A stretch of 64,000 bases of DNA from Thiohalocapsa sp. PB-PSB1 (lineage in GTDB: Bacteria; Pseudomonadota; Gammaproteobacteria; Chromatiales; Chromatiaceae), in assembly GCA_016745215.1 (NCBI GenBank), contig CP050890.1, forward strand, positions 5,146,001 to 5,210,000, written 5' to 3'. Below are positions 24,235 to 33,017 of the stretch, piece after piece; positions within the stretch are counted from its first letter, which is position 1, and each line of letters starts with the position of its first letter. A program made the translations under genes and the position numbers. The notes under the pieces are model-generated. The model searched no databases. It was not told where the DNA came from and saw nothing but the letters and a program-made list of their open reading frames with translations.

Positions 24235-24630
24235 TCAGGCAACGAATGCCAGAATTTCGCCGCCATGACCGTCACGACGCGCAGCACGATCACTCATTAG
24301 GCCCTTGGATGTAGAGACTATCGCGATTCCAAGTCCACCCCATACTTGCGGGATGTCATTCTTACCACGGTAGATTCGAAGACCAGGGCGGGAAACGCGC
24401 TTAATGAATTCAATGACAGGTTTACCGCGATAATACTTTAACTTGACTTCAAGCTGCGGCTTTCCATTCTCATCTTGAATGGAATAGTCCCTAATGTAGC
24501 CTTCATCATGCAATAGAGCTGCAATTGCAACCTTTTGCTTTGATGAGGGCATATCGATTGTGACCTTGCCTCGCGCTTGACCGTTACGAATGCGCGTGAG
24601 CATGTCCGCGATGGGATCTGAGGTGCTCAT
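24235..24630 (-). CDS. rpsH: 30S ribosomal protein S8
   Basis: A 131-residue S8 starting MSTSDPIADMLTRIRNGQ at 24630 after a GGAG 6 bp upstream; the C-terminal GLGIAIVSTSKGLMSDRAAR is conserved. S8 binds 16S rRNA helix 21 and in E. coli represses spc-operon translation. It is 85 bp after rpsN. Confidence 0.96.
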   Translation of the reverse strand: MSTSDPIADMLTRIRNGQARGKVTIDMPSSKQKVAIAALLHDEGYIRDYSIQDENGKPQLEVKLKYYRGKPVIEFIKRVSRPGLRIYRGKNDIPQVWGGLGIAIVSTSKGLMSDRAARRDGHGGEILAFVA

Positions 24631-24715
24631 GTTACTCTCCGGGGTCAAACCACCATATACGGCGCGATACCCGCTTGAGGTTTATTTATTGAGTATGGTT
24701 TGAAGCTTGGAGCGG

Positions 24716-25021
24716 TTACCAACTTGCCTTGACTACACCTGGAACATCACCACGCATAACCGCCTCGCGTAGCTTATTACGACATAGGCCGAATTTTCGA
24801 TAGACTGCATGTGGTCTTCCACTGACCCGACAGCGGCGCTGTTGGCGTGCCGGGCTCGCATCACGCGGCAACTTCTGAATTGCTAGAAGGGCATTGTCGA
24901 TCTGCTCCGCGGAGGCATTGCGATCTTTGATAATAGCTTTCAGTGCAGTACGCTTTTTCTCGAATCGTTGCGCGGTGCGACGACGTTTCGCTTCGCGCGC
25001 AATCATACTTTTTTTTGCCAT
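24716..25021 (-). CDS. rpsN: 30S ribosomal protein S14 (zinc-free form)
   Basis: A 101-residue S14 of the long, zinc-independent type with RCRVSGRPHAVYRKFGLCR and the VPGVVKASW end. The CxxC...CxxC zinc pattern of short S14 is absent. It lies between rplE (9 bp) and rpsH. Confidence 0.96.
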   Translation of the reverse strand: MAKKSMIAREAKRRRTAQRFEKKRTALKAIIKDRNASAEQIDNALLAIQKLPRDASPARQQRRCRVSGRPHAVYRKFGLCRNKLREAVMRGDVPGVVKASW

Positions 25022-25030
25022 GGTACCTAG

Positions 25031-25570
25031 CTAGCTTCTGAATGGGAACTTAAATGCATCAAGCAGAGCGCGACCCTCTTCGTCTGTACGAGCCGAAGTG
25101 GTGATGGTTACATCCAGGCCGCGCACGGTGTCAATCTTATCGTAATCGATTTCGGGGAATATAATCTGTTCACGCACTCCAATGGAGTAATTACCACGCC
25201 CGTCGAATGATTTCGGGCTAAGGCCGCGAAAATCTCGCACACGAGGGATGGCTATGTTGATCAGTCGATCGAGGAATTCGTACATTCGCTCCCTACGTAA
25301 TGTGACTTTGCAACCAATTGGCCACTCTTCTCGGATCTTGAATCCGGCAACTGACTTGCGTGCCTTAGTTACGATCGGCTGCTGTGCGGCAATTTGCTTT
25401 AGGTCACGAACGGCAAAATCCATCAATTTTTTATCGTTGATGGCCTCACCTACTCCCATATTCAGTGTAATCTTCTCAATACGCGGCACCTGCATAACGC
25501 TGGCGTAACCGAATTGTTGTTGTAACTGACCAACAATTTGTTCTCGATAGATTTTCTGTAGTCTAGACAT
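25031..25570 (-). CDS. rplE: 50S ribosomal protein L5
   Basis: A 179-residue 5S rRNA-binding protein from MSRLQKIYREQIV at 25570, the length of E. coli L5. Motifs include RIEKITLNMGVGEA and FPEIDYDKIDTVRGLDVTIT. A start six codons earlier (25588) is possible but overlaps rplX. The stop is TAG, showing that TAG is a normal terminator here. Confidence 0.95.
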   Translation of the reverse strand: MSRLQKIYREQIVGQLQQQFGYASVMQVPRIEKITLNMGVGEAINDKKLMDFAVRDLKQIAAQQPIVTKARKSVAGFKIREEWPIGCKVTLRRERMYEFLDRLINIAIPRVRDFRGLSPKSFDGRGNYSIGVREQIIFPEIDYDKIDTVRGLDVTITTSARTDEEGRALLDAFKFPFRS

Positions 25571-25580
25571 GCTTATTCGC

Positions 25581-25907
25581 TCAGACATCGACGACTTCGC
25601 CGTCGGACTTGAAAACCCGCACTTTTTTACCGTCAGCTAGGATCTTGAATCCAACCCGATCCGCAGCATCTTTACTTGGATTATATAACCCGACATTCGA
25701 TCGGTGGATTGGCATTTCCTTATCGACGATACCGCCGGAAACATGACGCTGCTGATTACCCCGCTGATGCTTTTTAACGACATTTACATTCTCGACTACC
25801 ACGCGGGTTGAACCAATGACACGCAGAACTCTGCCCCGCTTGCCCTTGTCTTTACCTGCGATGACCATGGCATCATCACCGACTTTTATTTTAAACATAA
25901 CATTCAA
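25581..25907 (-). CDS. rplX: 50S ribosomal protein L24
   Basis: An L24 of 105-108 residues with the KOW motif VIAGKDKGKRGRVLRVIG and NVVKKHQRG. Two start codons compete: ATG at 25907 (GAGG 5 bp upstream) and ATG at 25898 (MFKIKVGDD, nearer the usual family length). It is 46 bp after rplN. Confidence 0.94.
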   Translation of the reverse strand: MNVMFKIKVGDDAMVIAGKDKGKRGRVLRVIGSTRVVVENVNVVKKHQRGNQQRHVSGGIVDKEMPIHRSNVGLYNPSKDAADRVGFKILADGKKVRVFKSDGEVVDV

Positions 25908-25953
25908 ACCTCAAGACGATCGCGCGGATGGAATAATCGAATCCTAGAAATCA

Positions 25954-26322
25954 TTACAGCACTTCTGGAGCCAGCGAAATAATTTTCATGAATCGCTCGC
26001 CGCGCAATTCTCTAGTCACCGGGCCAAAAATGCGTGTACCGATAGGCTGTAACTGATTATTCAATAATACGGCGGCATTGCCATCGAAACGGATCAACGA
26101 TCCATCGGCGCGACGAACCCCCTTCCGCGTACGTACGACGACAGCGCTGTAAACATCGCCTTTCTTCACTTTACCGCGAGGAATCGCATCCTTGACAGTG
26201 ACCTTGATGACATCGCCAATACCAGCATAGCGGCGGTGTGATCCACCCAATACCTTGATGCATTGCACGGAGCGCGCGCCACTGTTATCGGCTACGCCAA
26301 GACGGGTTTGCATTTGAATCAT
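25954..26322 (-). CDS. rplN: 50S ribosomal protein L14
   Basis: The 122-residue L14 is complete: MIQMQTRLGVADNSGARSVQ at the N-terminus and RELRGERFMKIISLAPEVL at the end. It is the first gene of the spc block, 91 bp after rpsQ. Confidence 0.97.
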   Translation of the reverse strand: MIQMQTRLGVADNSGARSVQCIKVLGGSHRRYAGIGDVIKVTVKDAIPRGKVKKGDVYSAVVVRTRKGVRRADGSLIRFDGNAAVLLNNQLQPIGTRIFGPVTRELRGERFMKIISLAPEVL

Positions 26323-26413
26323 TGTCTCGACCTACACCTCGACTTGTTAAATCCTGCAGCAAATGTACATGATCGGGGATTTGTCCTTTCCTCTCTATAT
26401 ACTCTGTACATAT

Positions 26414-26746
26414 TCAGCGCGCCTTTTCTACCACCTCGACTAAGCGCCAGCATTTTGTCTTGGATAGTGGGCGACATTGCTCCACACGTACCAAGTCACC
26501 TGCATTGCACTCATTATTTCCATCGTGGGCATGTAATTTCGAGGAGCGGCGCATGAACTTTCCATACAGGGGATGTTTTACCCGACGTTCCACGAGAACC
26601 GTGACGGTCTTATCCATCGCGCTGCTGACAACTCGGCCGGTGGCAGTACGATTCGATTCTTGCCGAGGAATGCTCTGATCATTCGCGGCTTGTTCGCTCG
26701 TATCTTGGTCGCCCGTATTCTGATCGCTCATATCTTGCTCGCTCAT
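26414..26746 (-). CDS. rpsQ: 30S ribosomal protein S17 with an acidic N-terminal extension
   Basis: The S17 core starts near residue 31 (NRTATGRVVSSAMDKTVTVL) and contains VKHPLYGKFMRRSSKLHAHD and the C-terminal PLSKTKCWRLVEVVEKA. Ahead of it are about 30 residues rich in Ser, Asp, Glu and Gln in near-repeats (SEQD, SDQN, GDQD, SEQA, NDQS) that S17 normally lacks. The repeats are also visible in the DNA (GCTCAT/GATC words). No other ATG lies between the extension and the core. The first codon overlaps the rpmC stop in an ATGA, so the long start is likely used. The extension should be disordered; its role is unknown. Confidence 0.93.
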   Translation of the reverse strand: MSEQDMSDQNTGDQDTSEQAANDQSIPRQESNRTATGRVVSSAMDKTVTVLVERRVKHPLYGKFMRRSSKLHAHDGNNECNAGDLVRVEQCRPLSKTKCWRLVEVVEKAR

Positions 26747-26973
26747 TTATCGGTTACTTCTGACCTCTCATTCACTTGCTTCTGTGCGATCAAGGTTTTA
26801 ATACGAGCGATCCCGCGGCGGATAACCTTGAATTGAGATGGGGCATTAAGCTGACCGCTTCCTTTTTGCATCCGCAGCGCAAACTGCTCTTTCAACAATT
26901 CGAGTAACTGCTTTTCCAAGTCCTCAATGGACTTCGTTCTCAATGCACTGGCTCTCAATTCACCGGTATTCAT
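26743..26973 (-). CDS. rpmC: 50S ribosomal protein L29
   Basis: A 76-residue L29 starting MNTGELRASALRTKSIEDLE at 26973, with LKEQFALRMQKGSGQL and RRGIARIKTLIAQK. The last dozen residues (QVNERSEVTDK) extend beyond typical 63-66-residue homologues. It overlaps rpsQ by 4 bp but is 201 bp from rplP, where the two genes usually abut. Confidence 0.94.
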   Translation of the reverse strand: MNTGELRASALRTKSIEDLEKQLLELLKEQFALRMQKGSGQLNAPSQFKVIRRGIARIKTLIAQKQVNERSEVTDK

Positions 26974-27174
26974 CACTGGTTCTCATTACTTGCTCTCAAT
27001 TCACTATCTCTTATCGCCGGCTGTCAGCCGACATCTCTTCTACTGGACTCTGTTCGAACATGCCGATCAGCTTCGTGACGATTGAGCTGAGGCAATTTCG
27101 TTATGTCAACAGAGTAGGCCTGTTGGCAGAATGGATCTATTGCAGTCGTTCCATTAAAGCTAAGAGCATTCCAG

Positions 27175-27588
27175 CTAGAGCACCGTCCGCTTCTCAAATC
27201 GCGTTTGCACAGGCAGTTTTGCCGCTGCCAAGCGGAAGGCTTCACGAGCAAGCTCTTCGGTAACACCCTCGATTTCATACAGCATGCGTCCCGGCTGGAT
27301 CAGCGCAACCCAGTACTCAACGTTACCTTTACCTTTGCCCATCCGCACCTCTAGGGGCTTCTTGGAGACCGGTTTGTCAGGAAACACTCGAATCCAAAGC
27401 TTACCGCCACGGCGAACTCGACGGGTAATCGCTCTACGCGCTGCTTCAATTTGGCGCGCTGTAAGCCGACCGCGACCGACCGCCTTTAATCCAAATTCGC
27501 CAAAGGAGACCTGTGCACCACTCTGGGCAAGACCACGATTTCGCCCTTTTTGTTGCTTACGAAATTTAGTTCTCTTTGGTTGCAACAT
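27175..27588 (-). CDS. rplP: 50S ribosomal protein L16
   Basis: A 137-residue L16 with MLQPKRTKFRKQQKGRNRGL, the arginine-rich ARRAITRRVRRGGKLWIRVF region that contacts A-site tRNA, and MGKGKGNVEYWVA. It follows rpsC by 3 bp, and a 201-bp empty gap follows it. Confidence 0.97.
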   Translation of the reverse strand: MLQPKRTKFRKQQKGRNRGLAQSGAQVSFGEFGLKAVGRGRLTARQIEAARRAITRRVRRGGKLWIRVFPDKPVSKKPLEVRMGKGKGNVEYWVALIQPGRMLYEIEGVTEELAREAFRLAAAKLPVQTRFEKRTVL

Positions 27589-27591
27589 GAC

Positions 27592-28269
27592 TTATGCCCT
27601 TCGTCGACCGCGTTTTTCTTGTGGTGTTTCCGGCTGCACGTCATCGAAGACCTCGCCTCGGAAGACCCAGGTCTTTACCCCGAGAATGCCATAGGTCGTC
27701 CTTGCCTCGGCTAATCCATAGTCAAGATCAGCCCGTAATGTGTGCAATGGCACTCGTCCTTCACGATACCATTCGGAACGTGCGATTTCAGCACCATTTA
27801 AACGCCCAGCTATATTAACGCGTATGCCACCAGCGCCCGCACGCATGGTTGCCTGCACCGCTCGCTTCATCGCACGCCGAAACATAATGCGGCGCTCCAA
27901 CTGCTGGGCAATGCCTTCAGCAACTAATTGCGCATCAAGCTCCGGCTTGCGAATTTCTTCGATGCTAATGTGCACGGGAATGCCCATGAGTTGGGAAACC
28001 GTTGCACGTAACTTGTCAATATCCTCGCCTTTTTTTCCGATGACCACGCCAGGGCGGGCTGTGTGCACGGTGATATGTGCATTTCGGGCCGGACGATTGA
28101 TTTGGATTTTGCTTACAGAGGCAGCGGCTAGTTCCTTCTTAAGAAATTGCCGCACTTCAAGATCGTTGATCAGTAAATCCGCATAGTTCTTTGAATCCGC
28201 ATACCAAATGGAATTCCAGTCCTTGACAATCCCAAGACGAATTCCGATTGGATGTACTTTTTGTCCCAT
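27592..28269 (-). CDS. rpsC: 30S ribosomal protein S3
   Basis: A 225-residue S3 lining the mRNA entry channel. It begins MGQKVHPIGIRLGIVKDWNS; the KH domain has GVVIGKKGEDIDKL (about 75-88) and the C-terminal domain has TYGILGVKTWVFRGEVF. The order rplV-rpsC-rplP is normal. Confidence 0.97.
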   Translation of the reverse strand: MGQKVHPIGIRLGIVKDWNSIWYADSKNYADLLINDLEVRQFLKKELAAASVSKIQINRPARNAHITVHTARPGVVIGKKGEDIDKLRATVSQLMGIPVHISIEEIRKPELDAQLVAEGIAQQLERRIMFRRAMKRAVQATMRAGAGGIRVNIAGRLNGAEIARSEWYREGRVPLHTLRADLDYGLAEARTTYGILGVKTWVFRGEVFDDVQPETPQEKRGRRRA

Positions 28270-28284
28270 ATCGATGCTCCTGCG

Positions 28285-28617
28285 TTAACGTTCCGCAACC
28301 GTGACACGGATGTGACTGGTACGCTTTAGGATGCGGGACGCACGACCTTTAGCCCGAGGGCGAATGCGCTTCATTGTAGGACCTTCATTTACCTGCACCT
28401 CGACGACCTCGAGTTCGTCCACGTCAGCCCCCTGATTATTCTCCGCATTGGCGATTGCGGATTCCAGAATCTTGCGTAGAATTCCAGCGGCTTTTTTCGT
28501 GCTAAAAGTCAGTTGATTCAACGCGCGCTCGACGTGCTGCCCTCGAATTTGATCGCCCACCAGCCTTGCTTTTTGCGCAGAGATGCGCGCGTATTTTAGT
28601 GTTGCCTGTGCTCGCAT
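28285..28617 (-). CDS. rplV: 50S ribosomal protein L22
   Basis: A 110-residue L22, the same length as in E. coli, from the second of two adjacent ATGs (28617; GAGG 7 bp upstream). The beta-hairpin that lines the exit tunnel ends in GPTMKRIRPRAKGRASRI. It is 10 bp after rpsS. Confidence 0.95.
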   Translation of the reverse strand: MRAQATLKYARISAQKARLVGDQIRGQHVERALNQLTFSTKKAAGILRKILESAIANAENNQGADVDELEVVEVQVNEGPTMKRIRPRAKGRASRILKRTSHIRVTVAER

Positions 28618-28627
28618 CATTGCACCT

Positions 28628-28906
28628 CTATCGCTTCTTGGCCTTGCGATCGGCAGCATGTCCACGGAAAGTGCGCGTTAGCGCGAACTCACCGAGTTTG
28701 TGGCCAATCATATTTTCGTTAACCAAGACTGGCACATGCGAGCGACCGTTGTGAACAGCTATGGTTAGACCGACCATCTCAGGTAAGATCATGGAACGAC
28801 GCGACCAAGTTTTAATTGGTCGCTTGCTGTTCTGTGCAACAGCGTCCGTAACTTTCTTGGCCAAATGATGATCCACAAAGGGACCCTTTCTGATGGAACG
28901 TGGCAC
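28628..28906 (-). CDS. rpsS: 30S ribosomal protein S19
   Basis: A 92-residue S19 with MPRSIRKGPFVDHHLAKKV and MIGHKLGEFALTRTFRGHAA. It partners S13 in the 30S head. It is 20 bp after rplB. Confidence 0.97.
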   Translation of the reverse strand: MPRSIRKGPFVDHHLAKKVTDAVAQNSKRPIKTWSRRSMILPEMVGLTIAVHNGRSHVPVLVNENMIGHKLGEFALTRTFRGHAADRKAKKR

Positions 28907-28926
28907 TGACTCAATCCTCGCGTTAC

Positions 28927-29754
28927 TTACTTACGGCCACGACGGCGAACGATCATGCCGTCGGTGCGCTTGTTCTTTCGCGTCTTATGGCCCTTTGTCG
29001 GTACGCCCCAGGGGGTTACTGGATGACGACCGCCGGAGGTACGACCCTCTCCACCGCCATGAGGATGGTCAACCGGATTCATCACGACGCCACGTACAGT
29101 CGGTCGAACTCCCCGCCAACGCTTAGCTCCAGCCTTGCCGAGCTTTCGCAGACTATGTTCGCCGTTGCCAACGACGCCAATGACAGCACGGCAATCCGAA
29201 TGGACCTTGCGCATCTCGCCTGAGCGCAACCTAAGCGTCGCTTGCCGTCCCTCGCGTGCGATGAGTTGCACCGAAGCCCCAGCGGATCGAGCAATTTGTG
29301 CCCCCTTACCTGGGCGCATCTCCACCGCATGTAACTCGGTGCCGACCGGGATGTTACGCAGTGGCAAGCAGTTACCAATGCTGATCGGCGCGGTTTCGGA
29401 AGCAACTACAGTGCCTCCTTGGGCTAAACCCTTAGGAGCCAGAATATAGGTGCGCTCGCCATCGGCGTACTTTAGTAATGCCAAATTGGCACTGCGGTTT
29501 GGATCGTATTCCAGGCGCTCTACGACAGCCGGCACTCCATCTTTGCGGCGTTTGAAGTCGACAATGCGATAGCGTTGCTTGTGACCGCCGCCACGATGAC
29601 GTACCGTAATTCGACCTTTATTGTTGCGACCGCCTCCACGCGTCTTTTTCGAGATCAACGCATCAAAAGGCTCCCCCTTATGTAACTCGGGATTGCGTAG
29701 CTTGACCTGGAATCGCCGCCCCGGCGATGTCGGTTTTGTTTTTACGATTGCCAT
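28927..29754 (-). CDS. rplB: 50S ribosomal protein L2
   Basis: A 275-residue L2 required for peptidyl-transferase assembly. It contains KSKTRGGGRNNKGRITVRHRGGGHKQ-type sequence (about 34-60) and the conserved VDHPHGGGEGRTSGGRHPVT near the C-terminus, including the essential His. It is 43 bp after rplW. Confidence 0.97.
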   Translation of the reverse strand: MAIVKTKPTSPGRRFQVKLRNPELHKGEPFDALISKKTRGGGRNNKGRITVRHRGGGHKQRYRIVDFKRRKDGVPAVVERLEYDPNRSANLALLKYADGERTYILAPKGLAQGGTVVASETAPISIGNCLPLRNIPVGTELHAVEMRPGKGAQIARSAGASVQLIAREGRQATLRLRSGEMRKVHSDCRAVIGVVGNGEHSLRKLGKAGAKRWRGVRPTVRGVVMNPVDHPHGGGEGRTSGGRHPVTPWGVPTKGHKTRKNKRTDGMIVRRRGRK

Positions 29755-29797
29755 TTTCGTGATCTAACTGCCGAATCCAATTGCTGGGTAAGCGCTG

Positions 29798-30094
29798 TCA
29801 AGCACCGCCGCCAAAGTCGATGTCATATCCAGGCTTTAAACGGACATAGGCTTTGCGCCAATTTGGACGCCGCCCTTGGCGAGCACCGAAGCGCTTACTT
29901 TTCCCTTTAACGTTCAGTACCTGAACGCAATCCACCTCAACATCGAACATCAGTTCCACGGCTCGGCCTATTTCAGGCTTGTTCGCATCTGGCATGACGC
30001 GAAATACGAACTGCAGGTTCTCGTCGCTCGCGCGCGTAGATTTTTCGGAGATTAGGGGACCAAGTAGAACCTTCATAAGACGTTCTTGGTTCAT
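29798..30094 (-). CDS. rplW: 50S ribosomal protein L23
   Basis: A 98-residue L23 with LLGPLISEKSTRASDENLQF and the Gly/Arg loop KRFGARQGRRPNWRKAYV. It forms the docking site for SRP and trigger factor at the tunnel exit. Its ATG overlaps the rplD stop by 4 bp. Confidence 0.96.
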   Translation of the reverse strand: MNQERLMKVLLGPLISEKSTRASDENLQFVFRVMPDANKPEIGRAVELMFDVEVDCVQVLNVKGKSKRFGARQGRRPNWRKAYVRLKPGYDIDFGGGA

Positions 30095-30693
30095 ACTAAA
30101 TGCTCCTCGAGACGACGAACAGCACCCTCGGTGGCAATAACATGTTCGAAATTGATCATACTGACCGGATCAACCTCAGACGCTGTCATCACGTTCACAT
30201 GGGGTAGATTACGAGCGGCCAAATGCAATGTATCGTCGAATGTCTCGATTAAGATCAGAACGTCACTCACGCCTAACTCATTGAGTTTCTTTGACAGCTC
30301 TTTAGTCTTTGGAGCCGCTAATGTTATCTCCGCCACAATACTCAGCCGGTCGGTACGGACAAGTTCGGAAAGAATGGAGCGTACCGCACCGCGGTACATC
30401 TTACGATTCACTTTCTGCGTATAGTTGCGAGGCTGTGCAGCGAAGGTTACGCCACCACTACGCCAAATCGGACTGCGCGTTGTCCCCGCACGAGCCCGTC
30501 CGGTCCCTTTTTGCCGGTACGGTTTGGCGCCGCCGCCGTTTACCGCAAAGCGGTTTTTTTGCGCTTTTGTGCCGCTGCGCCCACCCGCCAGATAGGCGAC
30601 AATCACTTGATGTACCAAAGCCTCATTATAGTCGGCACCAAAGACGCTGTCTGAGACATGAATGTCGGCACCATTTCGCATAGCCAGTTGCAT
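30091..30693 (-). CDS. rplD: 50S ribosomal protein L4
   Basis: A 200-residue L4. The tunnel loop has SGTKAQKNRFAVNGGGAKPY and KGTGRARAGTTRSPIWRSGG (about 42-85). In E. coli L4 regulates the S10 operon through a leader upstream of rpsJ; only 27 bp separate rpsJ from tuf here, so that leader is missing. It overlaps rplW by 4 bp. Confidence 0.96.
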   Translation of the reverse strand: MQLAMRNGADIHVSDSVFGADYNEALVHQVIVAYLAGGRSGTKAQKNRFAVNGGGAKPYRQKGTGRARAGTTRSPIWRSGGVTFAAQPRNYTQKVNRKMYRGAVRSILSELVRTDRLSIVAEITLAAPKTKELSKKLNELGVSDVLILIETFDDTLHLAARNLPHVNVMTASEVDPVSMINFEHVIATEGAVRRLEEHLV

Positions 30694-30729
30694 GATCCAC
30701 TCAACCCGTTGTGATGGTCTTGATAATAC

Positions 30730-31389
30730 TCAGGATAACGATTGAGCCTTTTTCTGCTTGACCGATGGCGTCACCATCAGACGACCACCAGAAGCGCCGG
30801 GTACACCACCACGGACAAGCAGCAAATGTCGCTCCACATCAACGCGGACAACCATCAAATTCTGTTGACAACGGTTAACATTTCCCATTTGACCCGCCAT
30901 GCGTTTACCCTTGAAGACGCGGCCTGGTGTTTGGCATTGTCCGATTGAACCCGGCGCTCGGTGCGACAACGAGTTACCGTGCGTATTATCTTGGCCTCTG
31001 AAGTGGTGCCGCCGAATACCACCGGCAAAACCGCGCCCTTTGGTAACACCCCGTACATCCACCTTCTGCCCAATCTCGAATATCGATATGTCAAGCACGC
31101 CTCCAGTCGTAAGATCTCCGCCCTCACCATCGTCGAGACGAAACTCACAGAGCGCGCTACCAGCCTCGACACCAGCCTTTGCGTAGTGACCAGACATGGG
31201 TTTATTTACCCGCGAGGCTCGCCGCTCCCCAGCAGCAAGCTGAACTGCCCGATAACCGTCACTTTCCTTATCCTTTACCTGGGTAATGCGATTCGGCGTT
31301 ACCTCTATGACTGTGACCGGGATGCTAACGCCATCTTCGCTGAATACGCGCGTCATTCCGGCCTTCCGCCCAATCACTCCAATGGTCAT
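30730..31389 (-). CDS. rplC: 50S ribosomal protein L3
   Basis: A 219-residue L3 with MTIGVIGRKAGMTRVFSEDG and the loop GSIGQCQTPGRVFKGKRMAG, which includes the Gln methylated by PrmB in E. coli. It reaches toward the peptidyl-transferase centre. It is 58 bp after rpsJ. Confidence 0.97.
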   Translation of the reverse strand: MTIGVIGRKAGMTRVFSEDGVSIPVTVIEVTPNRITQVKDKESDGYRAVQLAAGERRASRVNKPMSGHYAKAGVEAGSALCEFRLDDGEGGDLTTGGVLDISIFEIGQKVDVRGVTKGRGFAGGIRRHHFRGQDNTHGNSLSHRAPGSIGQCQTPGRVFKGKRMAGQMGNVNRCQQNLMVVRVDVERHLLLVRGGVPGASGGRLMVTPSVKQKKAQSLS

Positions 31390-31447
31390 TTTCGTTTCCT
31401 CAACTCACAATGGTGGCCATGCAAACTACACTGACCAACGTCATTAT

Positions 31448-31759
31448 TCAGCTCAGCTTGATCTGCACATCGACGCCAGCAGCAAGATCAAGTTTCATTA
31501 GCGCATCGACCGTCTTGTCTGTCGGATCGACAATATCCATAAGCCGCTTATGCGTTCGCAATTCATACTGGTCCCGAGCGTCCTTGTTGACATGCGGGGA
31601 AATCAGAATCGTATAACGCTCGTGCTTGGATGGCAGCGGTACTGGCCCTCTCACCTGGGCGCCAGTACGCTTTGCTGTGTCGACGATCTCGCGTGCGGAC
31701 TGATCGATCAGCCGATGATCAAATGCCTTTAGGCGGATGCGGATTCGTTGGTTGGCCAT
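31448..31759 (-). CDS. rpsJ: 30S ribosomal protein S10
   Basis: A 103-residue S10 (NusE), both a 30S head protein and a transcription antitermination factor. It contains IRIRLKAFDHRLIDQSAREI and GPVPLPSKHERYTILISPHV. It starts 27 bp after tuf, so the str and S10 gene sets run together without the long leader known in E. coli. Confidence 0.97.
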   Translation of the reverse strand: MANQRIRIRLKAFDHRLIDQSAREIVDTAKRTGAQVRGPVPLPSKHERYTILISPHVNKDARDQYELRTHKRLMDIVDPTDKTVDALMKLDLAAGVDVQIKLS

Positions 31760-31786
31760 AGCGATTACTCGATCACTCGATATAGC

Positions 31787-32977
31787 TTATTCAATGATCT
31801 TCGCAACCACGCCGGCGCCGACGGTACGTCCGCCCTCGCGCACTGCAAAGCGCAAACCCTCTTCCATCGCAATCGGGGCAATGAGCTTGACGACCATTTT
31901 CACGTTGTCGCCCGGCATCACCATCTCGATCCCCTCCGGTAATTCACAGGCACCAGTTACATCCGTGGTGCGGAAGTAAAACTGTGGACGGTAACCATTG
32001 AAAAACGGCGTGTGCCGACCGCCCTCCTCCTTACTCAGCACGTAAACTTCTGCCTCGAAATGGGTGTGCGGCGTAATCGAACCAGGCTTGGCCAGCACTT
32101 GGCCACGCTCGACATCGTCACGCTTGGTGCCACGCAGCAAGGCTCCTATATTGTCGCCTGCCTCACCCTGATCGAGCAGCTTGCGGAACATTTCCACGCC
32201 GGTGCAAATCGTCTTTACAGTATCCTTGATGCCGACGATCTCCACTTCCTCACCCACCTTGACCACACCGCGCTCAACGCGCCCAGTCACCACGGTACCG
32301 CGGCCGGAAATTGAAAACACGTCTTCGATCGGCATAAGAAATGCCCCATCTACGGCTCGCTCGGGCTCGGGAATATAGCTGTCGAGCGCGTCCATGAGCT
32401 TGTCGATCGAGACGCCACCGATATCGCCTTCGTCTCCCTCAAGCGCTTTCAGCGCCGAGCCGGTGATGATCGGCGTATCGTCACCCGGAAAATCATAGCT
32501 GTCCAGCAACTCGCGGACTTCCATCTCCACTAGCTCTAACAGCTCTTCATCATCGACCATGTCTGCTTTATTCAGGTAGACGATAATGTAGGGCACACCA
32601 ACCTGGCGCGACAGCAGAATGTGCTCGCGCGTCTGAGGCATCGGGCCATCAGCAGCTGACACCACCAGAATGGCACCATCCATTTGTGCGGCACCAGTGA
32701 TCATGTTCTTGACGTAGTCTGCATGCCCAGGACAATCGACATGCGCGTAGTGGCGCTTACCCGTCTCGTACTCGACATGCGCGGTGGCTATGGTGATGCC
32801 CCGCTCGCGCTCTTCTGGAGCATTATCGATCTGGTCGTAGGCTTTCGACTCACCACCGAATTTCTTCGACTGATGAACCGTGATCGCTGCCGTCAGGGTC
32901 GTCTTACCATGATCGACGTGGCCGATTGTACCGACATTGACGTGCGGCTTATTGCGTTCGAATTTTGCTTTGGACAT
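31787..32977 (-). CDS. tuf: Elongation factor Tu, copy A
   Basis: The 396-residue GTPase that delivers aminoacyl-tRNA to the ribosome. G1 is GHVDHGKT (19-26), G3 is DCPGH (81-85) and G4 is NKAD. Domains 2 and 3 are complete, including RGTVVTGRVERG. Residue 73 is Gly. It is nearly identical to copy B at 49126-50316: one amino-acid difference and a handful of silent changes. It sits in the str operon after fusA. Confidence 0.98.
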   Translation of the reverse strand: MSKAKFERNKPHVNVGTIGHVDHGKTTLTAAITVHQSKKFGGESKAYDQIDNAPEERERGITIATAHVEYETGKRHYAHVDCPGHADYVKNMITGAAQMDGAILVVSAADGPMPQTREHILLSRQVGVPYIIVYLNKADMVDDEELLELVEMEVRELLDSYDFPGDDTPIITGSALKALEGDEGDIGGVSIDKLMDALDSYIPEPERAVDGAFLMPIEDVFSISGRGTVVTGRVERGVVKVGEEVEIVGIKDTVKTICTGVEMFRKLLDQGEAGDNIGALLRGTKRDDVERGQVLAKPGSITPHTHFEAEVYVLSKEEGGRHTPFFNGYRPQFYFRTTDVTGACELPEGIEMVMPGDNVKMVVKLIAPIAMEEGLRFAVREGGRTVGAGVVAKIIE

Positions 32978-33017
32978 GACTCATTAGCCTCGAATCTGGA
33001 CCCTTTGCCAGTCGCTG

